Program-made: the position numbers and the translations under genes | Notes under the pieces: model-generated | The model's input: only the letters and a program-made list of their open reading frames with translations | Database searches by the model: none | Told to the model about the DNA's origin: nothing | Part shown: piece by piece, positions 14,366 to 27,967 of the stretch | Layout: each line of letters begins with the position of its first letter | Numbering within the stretch: position 1 is the first letter of the stretch | DNA from: Rhizomys pruinosus | Taxonomy: Eukaryota > Chordata > Mammalia > Rodentia > Spalacidae | Assembly: GCA_009823505.1 (NCBI GenBank) | Contig: VZQC01005685.1 | Coordinates: forward strand, 722,794 to 786,793 | Direction: 5' to 3' | DNA: 64,000 nucleotides

Positions 14366-15265
14366 TGAATGAGAGGAACAGAAGGTGGGGCTGGAGCAGT
14401 GGTCTGTGGGGATCAGCCTAACACCCGATCCTGACTTATCTCATCTGTAAAAGTGTATGCCAGCTCTAAGGTTCTGCGAGGAGAGCAGACTATGTGTCTA
14501 GCATCTCTGAAAGGAGTGTGTAGATAATGTAAAGAATTTGTGGAATAGGAAAAGTGAAAGCCAGAAGCCACACTGCAGTAACACAAGAGATCCAGTCACC
14601 TCAAGACAATGGCTGCTCAGATTACAGTTCTGTTGTCACCTGGAGCCCTGCACAGTATTGCTCGCGCCAACAGAGCACCATCACCGGGGTTTAGATGCTG
14701 TGTTTGCTTTCCAGTCACTCTGGAGAAAGGCAGCCAGTTGTTCTGGCCGCTAGGGGAGTTGGGATTTTTGTTTTGATGTGTTGCAAGGAAGCACTTGGTG
14801 TGCGCTGGCAAACGTGCTCTGGTTCAGGGAGGTGCAACACTGTGCTGCTCTGAGAATCTGGCAGAGGAGAGCCGCCATCATCACCCCGGCTCAGCCCAGG
14901 ACTTCCTGTGCATCCCAGAGGCCTTTCCATGAGTCCCGAGGCATGCCCTGGCACCCGCTGCCCAGCCAGGACACTAGGCACAGGTCTGGTTATAACAGTT
15001 CTTAAGTTTGCTTTAAGTAGCCACAGGCCATACCAAAGAAAAACATAGGTAAGAGATTAATAGTGTTTCCGCTAAGATTTCCATGTTCACAGGAGCTGGG
15101 CAATGGGTCACCCCAAACCCACACTCCACAACTAGAGGCAGGTAAAGGAAGGTCTGGGGGTGACTGACTGTAGGAAGTTCTAGAAGGCTAGCACAACGTG
15201 ACTGGGGCTTTCCACTGCTCTGAGCCTCTACTACCCTTGGTGTCACTTAGGAAAGCTACAGGGTC

Positions 15266-15515
15266 GGGCTGGAGAGATGGCCTAGCGGTTAAGAGCACCG
15301 ACTGCTCTTGCAGAGGATCCGGGTTCGATCCCCAACACCCACATGGCGGCCAAGAACCGTCTGAAACTCCAATTCCAGGAGAACTCCAGCTCCAGGGGAA
15401 TCCGAGACCCTCTTCTGACCTCCGCGGCATTGCAGGACATGGGTGCACAAACTTGCATGCAGATAGTACATTCATACACATACAGAAATAAATAAAATTA
15501 ATAATAATAAAAAAA
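15266..15515 (+). mobile_element. B2 SINE, sense, with perfect target-site duplication
   Basis: The element starts gggctggagagatggcctag, has the B box word gggttcgatcccc, and ends in an AATAAA-rich A tail. The 17-bp repeat aggaaagctacagggtc flanks it at 15249-15265 and 15516-15532. It keeps many CpGs and carries the short duplicated piece (aattccaggagaactccagc) shared with two other B2 copies in the window, suggesting a young subfamily. Confidence 0.92.
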
Positions 15516-16980
15516 AGGAAAGCTACAGGGTCACAGGTCCGTGCTAGCATTATGGTTCTCCATGAACCACCAGGGTCAAGATCTCATTCACTGTGGACAA
15601 AACTAAGTCAACATCCAAAGTGTCTTCCTCCCTTCCCCTTCCCTCTTAGCTCTCATCATGAGTGCTGAGAACCAAATGCAAAAGTCACAGACTGTGTAAG
15701 ATTGATTCTGTTCATGCTCTGAGGAGTGCGGGGGATTCCCTGACACCTGCCCTCCATGTCCAGAATTCTTCTAAGTCACAGTTTAATGTTTGTGAAAGAC
15801 CTTCCTGATAAAAACCAAGCCTCTCCCCCAAGCAGCACCCGGCTCTCAAGATGTTAGCAGCTATTTTAGGGTAGTTTATTTGCTTTTTCTCAGCTTCCTT
15901 CTAGCACATGTGGGTTTAAAGCATCTATAGTAAAGGACCACAAACCACAGTGAATCAAGCAGTCACATCTGGTGTCAGCTGTACTTCTCCGGGACTTATA
16001 CTCGATGACTCTGGCTCCTAAGGCAGCCATGCAGCTTAGATCAGGCCTTCTTCTAGAGACTCTGCTGATCCTGTCACAAGGATCCCAGCCCCCCAACCCC
16101 TGCTCTTGGAGTCATGATTCTTTAGGAGCCACCCATGCTGAGAACTTACCTGTCACCCCTCAGTAGCAACCTGTGAAATCACTTCCTTCCTTCCCAGCCA
16201 GACATGCTCTCCCTTGGCACACCTTTGCTTTGGGCCCACCCAGCTCGCTGCTTCTATGCTCTGCCCTTCTCCTGGGCCTGTGTCTCTGCCGGAAGGTTGG
16301 CCCTGCCATGTCAACTTGGAGCTTCCTGGCTCCCTCTGACGGCTCTTGCACACAGGATTCACCTTCAGATCTTCCCTGGCTGCTGCCATGAGCCACAAGC
16401 CTCTTTCAATGCATCATCACCCTTGGCCCCACAGTCCTTTTCCTTTTCACTCCACCCCTGGTGCAAACTTTCCTTCAGGTGAATGTGAAAGACATCTTAG
16501 AAGCTGCCCCTTTGATCCAAAAACTTTGATCCAAGAATACTCTCTCTTCTCTCCTTAAAAGTATGAAAGTAAAAATGATTGTTCCATGGCCAGAAGTTAC
16601 AAATCCACCCTAGTGATTGCAGGCTGAGTATTTCCATCAGACACATACTAAACAGAGCAGGGGAAAGGAGTCTGTGAAATGAATGGACATGAGAGGTATA
16701 GGCTTACGGCAGGACCTGCATCCAACTCCAGCTTTTGAACAAAAAGCTACGTCCTTTATCAGAATAAAAGGCATGGATGCGATTCCAGATGTTCACTCGG
16801 TCATGAATGTTTCAGAGAGGCATAATAAAGTGAAGTATTCTATCTGCATTTTCACTTACTTTAATATTCTTTTAAGAATATATTAAGGGTTAAATTATCC
16901 TATGGATTCTGTTTAGACATCATTGTCTTCAGCCAAGGAGTTTATAATTCCTATATATTTAATAAATTCTTGGTTTACAA

Positions 16981-17424
16981 CTTTTTTTAAAGATGTATTC
17001 CTATTTTTTTTAATTTATGAGTTTGTCTCTGTGTGTGTATGTGTTCATGCATGTGGTTGCTCCCAGAGGCTAGGAGATGGTGTCAGATCCTCTGGAGCTG
17101 GAGATATAGGCAAGTTGTGATCTGCCCAGAATTGGTGCTGGGAACTGAACTCTGGTCCTCTACAAGAGCAGAGGTGACTCTTAACTGCTGAGGCATCTAT
17201 CCAGACCCGTGATTGCCAATTTTTATATTTCATTTATGTATTGTCTGCATGCATGTAAGTGCACCCATGTTATACAGTACCTGTGAAGGTCAGAAGAGGG
17301 CATCAGATGCCCTGAACTGGAGTTACAGATGGTTGTTAGCTGCCATATAGGTGCTGGGAATTGAACCTGGGTCTTTCGCAGTAGCATCCAGTGCTCTTAA
17401 TCTCTGAGCCATCTCCAGAGCCCT
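16981..17424 (-). mobile_element. Two adjacent antisense B2/B3-type SINEs
   Basis: The first SINE, about 16981-17208, is diverged (gaactgaactctggtcctc; ends ccagacc). The second, about 17222-17424, is a clearer B2 (gtctgcatgcatgtaagtgc, aattgaacctgggtctttcg, gagccatctccagagccc). Both lack long open tails and look older than the B2 at 15266. Confidence 0.75.
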
Positions 17425-18719
17425 GGTTGACAATTTTAAAGCAAATTAAAAGTTAAAAGTTTGGATTGATTCTTAATGTCTTATCCAATAATATCATTGA
17501 ATGAATGAAAGTAGTCTAGTATAATAAGTAGATTAAATGGTCCATGTTCATGCAATTCATAGCTAATGTGAGTCAGTATAAGATTCACATCTCATCTGTC
17601 ACATCCTCTGTCCTGGGCAATAGCAGGCATATGAGATTTGCCTCAGGTAAAAAGAAAAGGAGATTTTTTTTTTCTTGCTTCAATTTTTTGAGCTGTTTTC
17701 TACTTTAGTACTCTGGGGTTTTGCTTCTGAAGCCTGGGTATATGTAAATTAAGGTGAATTAATAGCTTTATCCATTTTACAGTCTCAAAGGCCCCATATC
17801 AATTTCCACAAAATTTTGATAATTTCAGCCATGCATGCTTTCTCCCAGTGGCTACATATCAAAATCTCAGTGAAACCTGAGCTCCATGGAAAGGTTTGCG
17901 GCCCCAGGAGGTGGATGAGTCGCTGAGACAGCAGAGCTGAGTTCAGTATAAGCATCACATAGGCAGAACTGCAAAGCTATATCTCATATATCCAAATAAG
18001 CAGTGAATTTGCATCTCTAACAAAACAACCTTCTAAATTTGATGGCTCATCCTTAGTGGTGTGTGGTTGTTCCCTGGGTGGTGGGCTTCCAGCCTGCCCT
18101 GAGCACTGTGAGGCTGTGGGTGTTGATGCTGACCTTGTTGATGGTGTCTGCTGTAGCAACCCTGCTCCCTCAGAAAAGAATGCTTGGCTTCAAAGATGGA
18201 CGCCACTGTATACACTAAACGGGAGAATCACCCAACCCCTTTCCATCACAGATAATTTGATTTTAATTAGTTTAGTTCCGTTGTGAAGCTCTCGATAACA
18301 ATTCAGTTTTAATTATAATTTCAGTATATTCTTTGTAAAGAAGCAAGTGATTCATATTAAGGAATATTATATTCAGGCACTTTAGGGTAATATTAAATGG
18401 GTTATTGAAAGAACTTTAAAAGACCTAAAAAGTGAAGCATTTAATTGCTCTGGTAATGAAGGCTCACAGTGGATTCCTTGAACCAAGTTCGCAGAATGTT
18501 TGACACTTTGATCACATAAATTTGGTAATTTTCTGAGCACTTGCTTTTCAATGTGCATGATTTCTCCTCTGGTGACTGCCCTCCCCTGGTGTCAATGAAC
18601 CTCTCAGCGCTCTCCACATACTTCAGTGTTCATTGGGCTGTTGTGCTCTGCACATTTCTGCATTCTGATAGACTTATTTGATAGCAAAATAATGTCAGGA
18701 GATTTGCTTCCCCCCAAAT

Positions 18720-18832
18720 ATACCAATCCTCCGCTGTTCCCCTGCTCCCCTCATCCCTTGTCCCCCCTCCCTTCCTCCCCGTTTCCCCCTCCCTTTCTCC
18801 CCTCCTCCCCTCCTCCCTTGTTCCCCTCTAGG
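18720..18832. repeat. Pyrimidine-rich (CCCTCC)n-like tract
   Basis: About 110 bases of almost pure C/T in CCCT, TTCC and CCTCC words. The copy 1 version at 8425-8530 differs in run lengths. Confidence 0.8.
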
Positions 18833-19910
18833 TCCTACAGAAGCAACTCTGTTCTTCTCTTCTGCAGCGACTGGTTAACATGGATCACAGCCAAACAGCC
18901 CCGTCAGTGCTTTCCTATCTGCAAACAGAGCTAACAGTCATGGCAGAATGAACTGTTACTGTTCGTTCTGCTCCCAAGGGGTGGGAGCTCCACCTGGCTC
19001 TGCCGCCCCCACCCTGGCTCTGCAGAACACACCTTCTCTACACCTTGGCCAGTTGTGGCCTTCTGCAAGCATCACCCTCTGTGGCATGAAGAAACTTTGC
19101 TAATGAGATTTGAAAGATGCATTGTATTCTTCCTACCCCTGTCCCACCATGTTCCATGATTCTTAGCTATAGAAGTTCCACTGTAGATGTGTCATTTGGG
19201 GCTGGGGATCTCACAGACACTTACCTCTATGTGTGACCAGTTGTGGAACTCTGTAATAGTCTCCATTTATTGCAAAAAGAAGCATTTTGATTAACAGTGA
19301 ATGGTATAGTAGTCTATAAATATAAGGATCCACATCTAGCATACAGTTAGAAATTAGATTGTCTAGGAATGTGACAAATGTAGGTTTTTCTCAAGGATCT
19401 TTGACCTCTCCACAGTGTGTATTTGATTCTGTCTATAGTACCACACATGAGTTCCCTCCCACTGAATGACCTTCAAGTCCAGTTAGGTACCTATTGGTTA
19501 CTTCCAATATAAAGTGCCACCGCTGCACCAGTACAGTTTGATGTGCTGGTCATTGCTGTGGTTATTGGACTTTGGAGCTGGGCTGGACCATTGATTGACC
19601 TTCTCCTGTAGCAGCTTTCATGGTGTCCTCTAAATCTATGAGAGCTTGCCTTCAGGAAGGAGGCTTCCAAGCCATTCCCAGCTCCATTGCTCCAAGTCCT
19701 AGGTCCAAAGCATATCTGTCTTCAGCAATGGGGTCTCACCTTCAAGTTCTTGGAAGTAACCAAGGCCTGTGGCATATTTTGAAGGTACAAATGTTTTCCT
19801 GCAGTTCACATCAAATGAGTAATTAATACAAATTTGTCATGTGACCATGGGAAAGGCTCTTGGCTATAAGTTATCCTTTGTCTCAGCTTCCTTATCTACA
19901 GAACTCAGAG

Positions 19911-20045
19911 ATGTGTGTGGTGCAAGATGCTGTTACAGCACTCCACACTCCAATCTTACCATGGTCGAGTGAGTGAGAGACATGTGTGGTGCAAGATGCT
20001 GTTGCAGCACTCCGTCACACTCCAATCTTACCATGGTTGACTGAG
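19911..20045. repeat. Two-copy 70-bp tandem duplication
   Basis: The phrase atgtgtggtgcaagatgctg through ccaatcttaccatggt occurs twice, starting at about 19911 and 19981, with a few differences. The same pair is in copy 1 at about 9643-9775, so it predates the large duplication. Confidence 0.85.
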
Positions 20046-20165
20046 TCTCCTAAGTTTTGATGCCTCTGAGCCTGGAAGTCTCTTGTTCACAAGTTTGTCA
20101 GGGATAGGAAAAGAAAATCACACAAAATAAGAAAACTAATTTTCTTTTTTTTAATTTTATTTACC

Positions 20166-20532
20166 TTTTTTTTTTTTTCAGACAGGGTCTCCCTGTAGCC
20201 CCAGCTGTCCTGGAACTCACTATGTAGACCAGACTGGCCTTGAACTCACAAAGATCCGCCTGCCTCTGCCTCCTGAGTGCTAGGATTAAAGGCATGTGCC
20301 ACCATGCCTGGCTTCAATTTTATTTACTTTTTATGTGTATGAATGTACCGTCTGCATGTAGGTTTGTGCACCCATGTTGTGCAATGCTGCGGAGGTCAGA
20401 AGAGGGTGTTGGATTCCCCTGGAAATGGAGTTAAAGACAGTTCTTAGCTGCCACGCGGGTGCTGGGAATCGAACCTGGGTCCTCTGCAAGAGCAGTTGGT
20501 GCTCTAAACTGCTGAGCCATCTTTCCAGCCCC
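20166..20532 (-). mobile_element. Antisense B1 then antisense B2
   Basis: The B1 at about 20166-20313 reads antisense from a T run through cagacagggtctccctgtag to accatgcctggct. The B2 at about 20318-20532 reads antisense from tatgtgtatgaatgtaccg to gagccatctttccagcccc. This B2 lacks the short internal duplication found at 15266 and 43991. Confidence 0.88.
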
Positions 20533-20716
20533 CAAGAAAATTAATGTGTGGAGGATGTGGAGACCAGGGAAATCACACAGCATCGCCATTAGATCAAGGG
20601 ACATCACACACCATCACCATTAGACCAAGGGACAAAGCAGTGCCATAAATCCAGCAGCAGCCTGCTAGAGACAGAGTCCCTGAGGCCTCCAGGCAGCACA
20701 GCCCATGTAGAGATAG

Positions 20717-21905
20717 AGATTGTATGTTTGTGTTGTCTGTGTGTGTGTGCCTGTGTATGTGCTTGTGTTCTCTATGAGTGTGTGTGTTTGTGTTGTCTGT
20801 GTATGTGTGCCTATGTGTGTTTTTGTTGTCTCTCTGCATGTGCCTGTGTGTGCTTGTGTTGTCCAGGAGTGTGTGTGTGCGTGTTTGTGTTGTCTATGTG
20901 TGCCTGTGTATGTTTGTCTTGTCTGTGTGTGTGTGTGAGTGTTTGTGTTATCTGTGTGTGTGTGTGCCTGTATGTGTTTGCGTTGTCTCTGTGTGTGTGC
21001 CTGTGTGTGTGTTTGTGTTGTCTGTATGTGTGTGTGTTTGTGTTCTCTATGAGTGTGTGTTTATGTTGTCTGTGTGTGTGTCTATGTGAGAGTATTTATG
21101 TTGTCTATGAGTGTGTGTCTATGTGAGAGTGTGTGCCTACTTGTATGTGTATTTGTGTGTATCTACGTGTGTCTATGTGTGTTTGTGTCTATATATCTAT
21201 GTATCTGTGTATATCTGTGTTTGTGTGTATAATTATGTGTGTCTGTGTGTATGAATATGTGTGTATATATGTGTGTGTCTCTGTGCCTGTGTTGGTGTGT
21301 ATGAGTGTACGTTTTTGTGTCTCTGTGTATATCTGTGTGTATGACTATGTGTGCCTGTGTGCCTTGTGTATAGATCTTTGTGTGTCTGTATATATGAGTG
21401 TATGTCTCTATGTATGTCTGTGTGTCTGTGTTTATGTGTGTATATATGTGTATGTGACTATGTGTATCTGTGTGTGCCTTGTGTATAGAACTCTCTGTGT
21501 CTGTATATATGAGTGTGTGCATGTCTCTATGCATGTCTGTGTGTCTGTGTTTGTGTGTGTATCTGTGTATATGAGTATGTGTCTTCGTATATGAATTATA
21601 CATGTATGTGTGTGTCTGTGTACATGAGTGAGTGTATTTGTGTGTCTCTGTGTGTGCCTGTGTATGTCTGTGTGTATGTATCTCCTTGTGTTTGTGTGTC
21701 AAGTGTGTTTGTGTTCTTGTGTGTATCTGTGTCTGTGTATATGTATGTATGTGTGTCTGTGTTTGTGTATGTTTGTATATGTATTGGCATATCTGTGTAT
21801 GTGTCTGTGCTCATGTCTCTGTATGTTTATCTATCTGTCTGTTTGCATATTTGTGTATGTGCCTGTTATGTAGGTCTGTGTTCATCTATGTCCATGTCTC
21901 TGTTT
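20717..21905. repeat. 1.2-kb GT-rich compound array
   Basis: A long array is built from tgtgtgtgtctgtg, tgtttgtgttgtctgtg and tgtgtatatctgtg variants, grading from GT/TTG-rich to TA-containing units towards 21,800. It is strand-biased (G/T on plus), with alternating purine-pyrimidine runs. The frames on either strand (for example 20728-21126, 21133-21594 and minus 21163-21702) are Cys/Val/Tyr or His/Thr low-complexity readings of the array, not proteins. Confidence 0.92.
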
Positions 21906-22559
21906 GAGTATTAACCTTGCTCTTTCATCATCATTCTTCCCACAGAGTTTTAGAGTTGATGAGGCTCTTGACTAAAATTGTCCACCTTCACAAATGAGAA
22001 AATATGGTGTGTCTTTGGTGGCTTGCCCTGGGTTATCAGATAGCAAGGTGGCCATCACTGTCACTTTTTCATGCAAATTTGGTGCTGGAAGTCAATGGCC
22101 CTTTTCTTTCACAAGTAGAAGGGAGGGGATTCTATTGCCTGCCATCAAATGCTCTTCCATACCCAGGTGAAATGCGCGTCAGCGCTATGCCCTGTAAGGT
22201 CTCTCTGTGGCTTTTTCCATCTATAGATCTCCATAAATACATTTTGTTTGTTGTACGAAGGCTAAGTAGAGGGAAATCACACCAATACAGCAGCAAAGGA
22301 GGCACGTGGGACTGTCCTAGCCTTGTTGTGAGGCAGAAGGGATATGTGGTGAGGTGACCACTTGATCATGGGTCCAGCATCCAGGATGCTGGGAGTATGC
22401 TGGTTTTTCTAGAACTTTTATCTGGCAAGATGAGGTTTGGGTCTTAGGAGTCATGTGGTTAGTCAACAATACAATTCTGAAAATGGGGTGAATGGGTATG
22501 CTTCCAGACCAGTTATAAAGAAGAAAAGTTCACTGGTCTACCTTTGAAAATGCACATGA

Positions 22560-22847
<288 letters not shown>

Positions 22848-22959
22848 TAAACACTGTGTCTCCCCCAGGGAGCCCATCAGCAACCTGCCTGCCATCCTCT
22901 TAGTGGCTTTATCTCTCATTTGTTTACTGTCTATTGTTGCTGTTTGCCTGTGTTTCTAT

Positions 22960-23127
22960 GTCTGTCTATAATCCTCTCTCTTCTACCCACCATCTATCTG
23001 TCTATCCTCCATCTATATAATCATCTATCTATCATCTACCTCTCATCTCTCATCTATCTAATCTATCTATCTATCATCTATCTTTTTATCGATCTTCTAC
23101 CTATCAATCATCTATGTATCTCTCATC

Positions 23128-23166
<39 letters not shown>

Positions 23167-23350
23167 ATCTATCATCTGTCTACAATCTATCTCTCATCTA
23201 TAAATCTTCTATCAGTGTGTCTGTGTCTCTCCATCTGTCTTCATCATCTATCAATTACCATCTATCTATGAATGAATCATCTCTCTATTCATCTAGCATC
23301 TGTCTATCACCCACATATCATGTATCTATATTCATTATTTCTCCTATGGA
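22960..23350. repeat. (TCTA)n-type tetranucleotide region
   Basis: A pure TCTA run lies at about 23130-23166, embedded in about 390 bases of diverged atctatctatc, tctgtc and ctcatctat words. The 195-aa frame at 22920-23507 is a reading of this repeat plus flank. Confidence 0.9.
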
Positions 23351-26173
23351 TCCATCCATTCATCTATGTACCTGCCTATTTAATGGGATTCATGTTAATA
23401 TACCTTTATTCACATATTGCTTAGCCCTGTTTATCTATGGAGAAGTTGGGAGGTTTAATAGAATCTGTATAGACTTGGAAATCACTTCTCTACCATCCCA
23501 GACCTAACACTGACATGTCATGTATCTGTGGCAGATTATTTAGCCTACTTGGTACTTGGTTTCTTTGTGTGCCGAGAACATGCCAAGACTCCAGCCTTCC
23601 TGGCTGTTTCAGGCACTGAGTGCTATGACATAGTGGATATTCCAGCATTGTGTGCAGTGCATAGTACCGAGTGTTATAAATTACAGAGCTCTCTCCCGTC
23701 CTTTTTTCTAGTTATTTTTATTCATCAAGCATGGTCAGTAGATGTAAGAGTGAGAAAGACCTGGGATAGTGGTAGAAAGAAGCCCAGCCACTGTCCACAG
23801 ATCACAGCACGGGATCACATGGGGTCTCAGCAGAGACAGCACTGGGAACGAGGTCCTGCCTGAGTGATCATAGCCTAGCTCCAGTGAAAACAGGATTAAT
23901 TCTATGGCTTCTCGCATGGCTCTCTCATCTCCTGTAACCATTTCAAGAAACTAGGGGCCTTCCAGGTCTGAGGGCAGAGAGGTAGAGATGGGTAGAGTCC
24001 ATCCAAAGACACTGAAAAAGAAAGCTGTGAACAGAGTGGCCATAAGGACACAACCCATGTAGTCTTCCACCTGCTCTTCTGGATAAAAGGAAACTCTTCG
24101 CTAGGTCACTGAGTGATTTTGTCATATGAGTTCTGCTTGGATGCCCTCTTCCCTCTCGAGGCTTCAGGTTTTCTGGACACACGATGGCATCTCCTAGAAG
24201 TTTCAACTCACATTAAGTTCTGTGACTGTGCAAAGAGCCGTTTAGGGAAGCAGTGGTAGCCATCCCATGGCATCCCCTCCCCAGAGCTCCCATTCATCTT
24301 ATGAGAAGTTCCATGTGGGGGTCAAGAGCCATGTTAACTAACTTAACTTCCACTATGCCCAGGATGGGCTAGCTTTCAATGTCATGATTTAGCAGAATGG
24401 ATTTGTGTTTTCGTTCCTTCATTTTAATTGTCCTTTGAAAGTCCATGCTGACAGTTTGAAGGACTATGATTAAGGAACAGTTTTCAGCCAGAAAACTAGC
24501 AGTCTTACTAAACTAAGCATTAGAGCAGAAGTAAGAAGTTTCTGACTTCTTTTATAACCACAAATTTAGAAGTCAGAATGCCTTTAAAACAAACTTTCAG
24601 GTAGAACAACTTTATTCCAATGTGAGTAAGTCATTAGAAACACATTATCAGATACGTGCTTGTAAACATTGTTGGAGTGGATGGAAAGACATCTTGTCTA
24701 TTTTTGAAAGTTGTTAATTAAAAAAAAAGTAAAAACAATCTTGCTTACTGCACTTCACTGCAGGAAAGCTCTGTCATTTAATATGCCTAAGCATTTTTCT
24801 CACAAACATTTTGATGAATTTGGTAATAAATACATCGGTGTTAATTTAGGGGCACATCCTGCTCAGACTGGTCCTTCACACATCCTGTGAACTGGTGATG
24901 AGGACTGAGATTTGATTCACACCCCAGGCTGGCACTCAAACGTGAGCAACAAGGAAGAAACTTAGTTCCTATAAAGTGCATGAGAGGACTTTGCATGAAA
25001 GCAGGCATTGGAAGGAGCTCTGGGTGCAGCTCCGAAGCCAGCAGGCATTTCCTGACACCTCCATGCTTGTCACTCAGGGTTCCTTGTGGTGTCTTCTGAC
25101 CTGATCCAAGGAGTTTCATTGCTCCGGGTCTTCAGTGCCAATTAAATGGCAGCTCAGATCTCTACCACACATTGTGGAGCATGAGACCTCAGGAAGCTTT
25201 TCCTAGTAACTCTGAGGATGCTTGAGTCCAGCCGCTGGTGGCTGAGGAGCTCCAGGAAGGAGATACCCCGAGAACAAGCTTAGCCTGTTTCCACCCAGTG
25301 GCCATCAGAACCAGTCTCTGACTTGAACCATTACCTAGCTTTTCCTTTGTGAACAATGGAAAACTTGAGCCCACATCTTCACAACTGGCGTTGACCAGCA
25401 CCAACATCTGTCTGTGGGTCAATGGAAAGGTCATTTTCTGTGTTCACTGGCAGAGTCTATCACAGGGACAGAACTAAATGCTGGTGACATGGCGGGGAGA
25501 GCCATTGTTCTGAAAATGTTGGGACTCCAGAGGAGCATTTCCTGTGTGATAGTATACACAGGAGGCCACTGGGAGTGAGCTGTCATCATTAAACCTCTTT
25601 GAGGTCGGTGGAGGGAGAGTCCCATCCAGCCCTTGCAGGCAGTGCTGCAACACTGAGCAGCCGGCTCCCTCCTGCATTCCTTGGTTTCTACCCCATGCTT
25701 CTCTTTGCCTCCATGATGGAGAGAATCTTTGACTAGGAAGAGGCCCAAGAGCTTTCTGGAGGGACCTGGACATTTTCTCTTGGACATAAAACCCATCATT
25801 ATTTCGAATGTCAGAATTCTCCTTTTGTGTAATGGGGTTACATTTGAAAGCAATGATTATTTTTAAAACAATAACCTGTGCCAATAGCTTTACAGGGAGG
25901 AAATGAATTGGTACTTGATTCTACTTAAGTATTCACATATTTAGTTGCAATGAAATACAATTACTGTGTTAATCATTTCATGAGCTTTTGTTAGTAAGTC
26001 GGCTTCCAGAGTCTTCTGAGCACTGTGTTCTTATGTGCTGAGAAAGGAGCGGTGCAGGGGAAGCAGGAGTCTGTCTCTGTGAGGAGCGAGAGCGGTGAGG
26101 CAGGACAAGGACCAGCAGACATTGTAGAGGTCCCTGCTGCCCTCATTTAGAGATCTGGGCGTTCCTTGGCTGA

Positions 26174-26198
26174 GCCCCCCCCCCCCACACACACACAC
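26174..26198. repeat. C run followed by (CA)n
   Basis: About 13 C residues run directly into six or seven CA units in the intron before the exon at 26542. Confidence 0.9.
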
Positions 26199-26541
26199 CT
26201 ATGAATGAGCCAATGAGGGAAATGAAAGGCAGGCTCCTACAACCTGGAATGGCACAGATAATTGATATTTAATTTTAAAGAAATGAAAACCAGGTATTCT
26301 AGCAATGAACGGGAAATTATCAGAACAGAAATGTAATCCAGAATCTCTCATTTATGGTGTTAATGAGAAAGGTAAAAATGGAAAAAAGAGGGTGATGTCA
26401 GTTGTCTGTCTTGATTTGGTAAACTTAAGTTTTTGGAGTTTGTTTAAAGCCCCATCTTTAGTGTTTTGAGGAGATTATTAAATTGGGGGCCACAAAAATG
26501 CATTTGTGGAACGGTGGACTCACTCTCTGCACTTCCACTAG

Positions 26542-26698
26542 GTTTACGACGGGAAGGACAGCTCCTCACGGTCACTGGGAGTCTTCACAAAAAAGGAATT
26601 AATGGGACTGGTGCTAAACAGCACCTCCAACCACCTGCGGCTGGAGTTCCACACCAACGGGTCAGACACTGCCCAGGGCTTCCAGCTCACCTACACCA
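26542..26698 (+). CDS. Csmd1: CSMD1 exon: second half of the CUB begun at 22666
   Basis: This 157-bp exon encodes VYDGKDSSSRSLGVFTKKEL to GFQLTYT plus one base. The acceptor is cttccactag and the donor gtgagt at 26699. It begins in phase 0, matching the previous exon, and ends in phase 1; the leftover A would start the Ser codon of the TSFDLVKC region in the next exon, which is not in this window. The VYDG motif contains the aspartate typical of calcium-binding CUB domains. Two N-glycosylation sequons are visible (NST, NGS). No later exon of the gene was found up to 64000. Confidence 0.95.
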
Positions 26699-27609
26699 GT
26701 GAGTAGCCTGTCTGGCCGCCTGCTGAACTTCGCTGTTTACTAAGACACACCTGCTACTCAGGGTTACGATGAGTGTATGTGATGGATTATTTTGCTTTCT
26801 TCATACTGTGCTCAGAGTTGAAGCTATACTCATCTCTGCTGTTGACCAGACAGTAATTTAAACAATTTAGCAGTGGCTATAGTTTGATATGGATCTATTT
26901 AGAAGTGTTCTTAATTCATTAATAAAATAGCTGGGCCTAAAAAGGAGGCATCTTGTGACGTTTGGAGATGCCGGGTGTGAAAGTATAGGCTGTGGTAACT
27001 TGTGGACATGTATATAAAGGCTTGGGAGATACCTGATGCAATGACTAGTAATCTCTGGATGACCGATCTCTAGTACATATACACGACAAATATATGTGTG
27101 TTTGTTTAAAACATTTATTTGAATGTTTGCAATTTTCATACAACATAATTTGATGGTGTTTAGATCCCCTCCCCATCCTTAACCCGCTTATAATCTCCAA
27201 CCAATTTAATATACTCTATTATAAATATAAGGCTGACAGAATCTAATGTGTATCCCCAAATGTCCTTCAGTGTGTGTCCATCACTGAACCCTGGTTAACC
27301 TGCCAAGAAAGGGACAGTCTCTCTCCTTCCCAGCAGCCATTAGTTGCCAAATTTTCCTAGGTCGGGGTGGGGCTTTTCTTACATGCCTCCCATGACTGTG
27401 CTGGGATTTTGTCTGGCTTGAGCTTTCACGGGATGTGCGCACTGTCACCATCACTGTGAGCTCATATGAGTGACAGACCAGCTGTGTGGATGACTGTTCC
27501 CTTGTGGTCGTCCACCCCTCTGGCTCTCACAGTCTTTCTGCCCCCTATTCCACAATGATCCCTGAGCCTTGGGAGGCAGAAATTCGATGTAGCCGTCCTA
27601 TTCAGAGAT

Positions 27610-27820
27610 GAGATGAGCACTCTGCACGTCCTATCAGAGATGAGCACTCTGCACGTCCTATTCAGAGATGAGCACTCTGCACGTCCTATCAGAGATGAGC
27701 ACTCTGCACGTCCTATCAGAGATGAGCACTCTGCACGTCCTATCAGAGATGAGCACTCTGCACGTCCTATCAGAGATGAGCACTCTGCACGTCCTATCAG
27801 AGATGAGCACTCTGCAGCCT
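27610..27820. repeat. 27-bp tandem array, eight copies
   Basis: The word gagcactctgca recurs at 27615, 27642, 27670, 27697, 27724, 27751, 27778 and 27805. Spacing is 27 bases, with one 28 from an extra T. The unit is 9 codons with no stop in several frames, which gives false repeat proteins on both strands. The paralogous L1 at 55670 has a single counterpart (ataatcactctcaagac), so the array expanded after insertion. Confidence 0.95.
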
Positions 27821-27967
27821 CCTGTTTGCTGCACGTCGGCCACTTGTGACCTTCTCTGTTAATCGCCATCTGCTGTGTAAGGAAACTTCTCTGGAGAGAG
27901 GCGAGAGATTCATGAACCTATGGGTCTAACAATAGGTCATTGGGAGTCAGTTTAATACTGTAACTAA

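Noticed and set aside
20728..21914. Cys/Val-rich plus frames and a His/Thr-rich 179-aa minus frame
   Set aside because: Low-complexity readings of the GT-rich array.
25431..25884. Two overlapping minus frames of 136 and 140 aa
   Set aside because: Intronic, overlapping in different frames, no recognisable motif.
27610..27869. CRISPR-like appearance of the 27-bp array, and 61-135-aa repeat proteins over it
   Set aside because: Units are contiguous with no unique spacers and lie in an L1 remnant of a vertebrate genome. The open frames follow from the unit being 9 codons.
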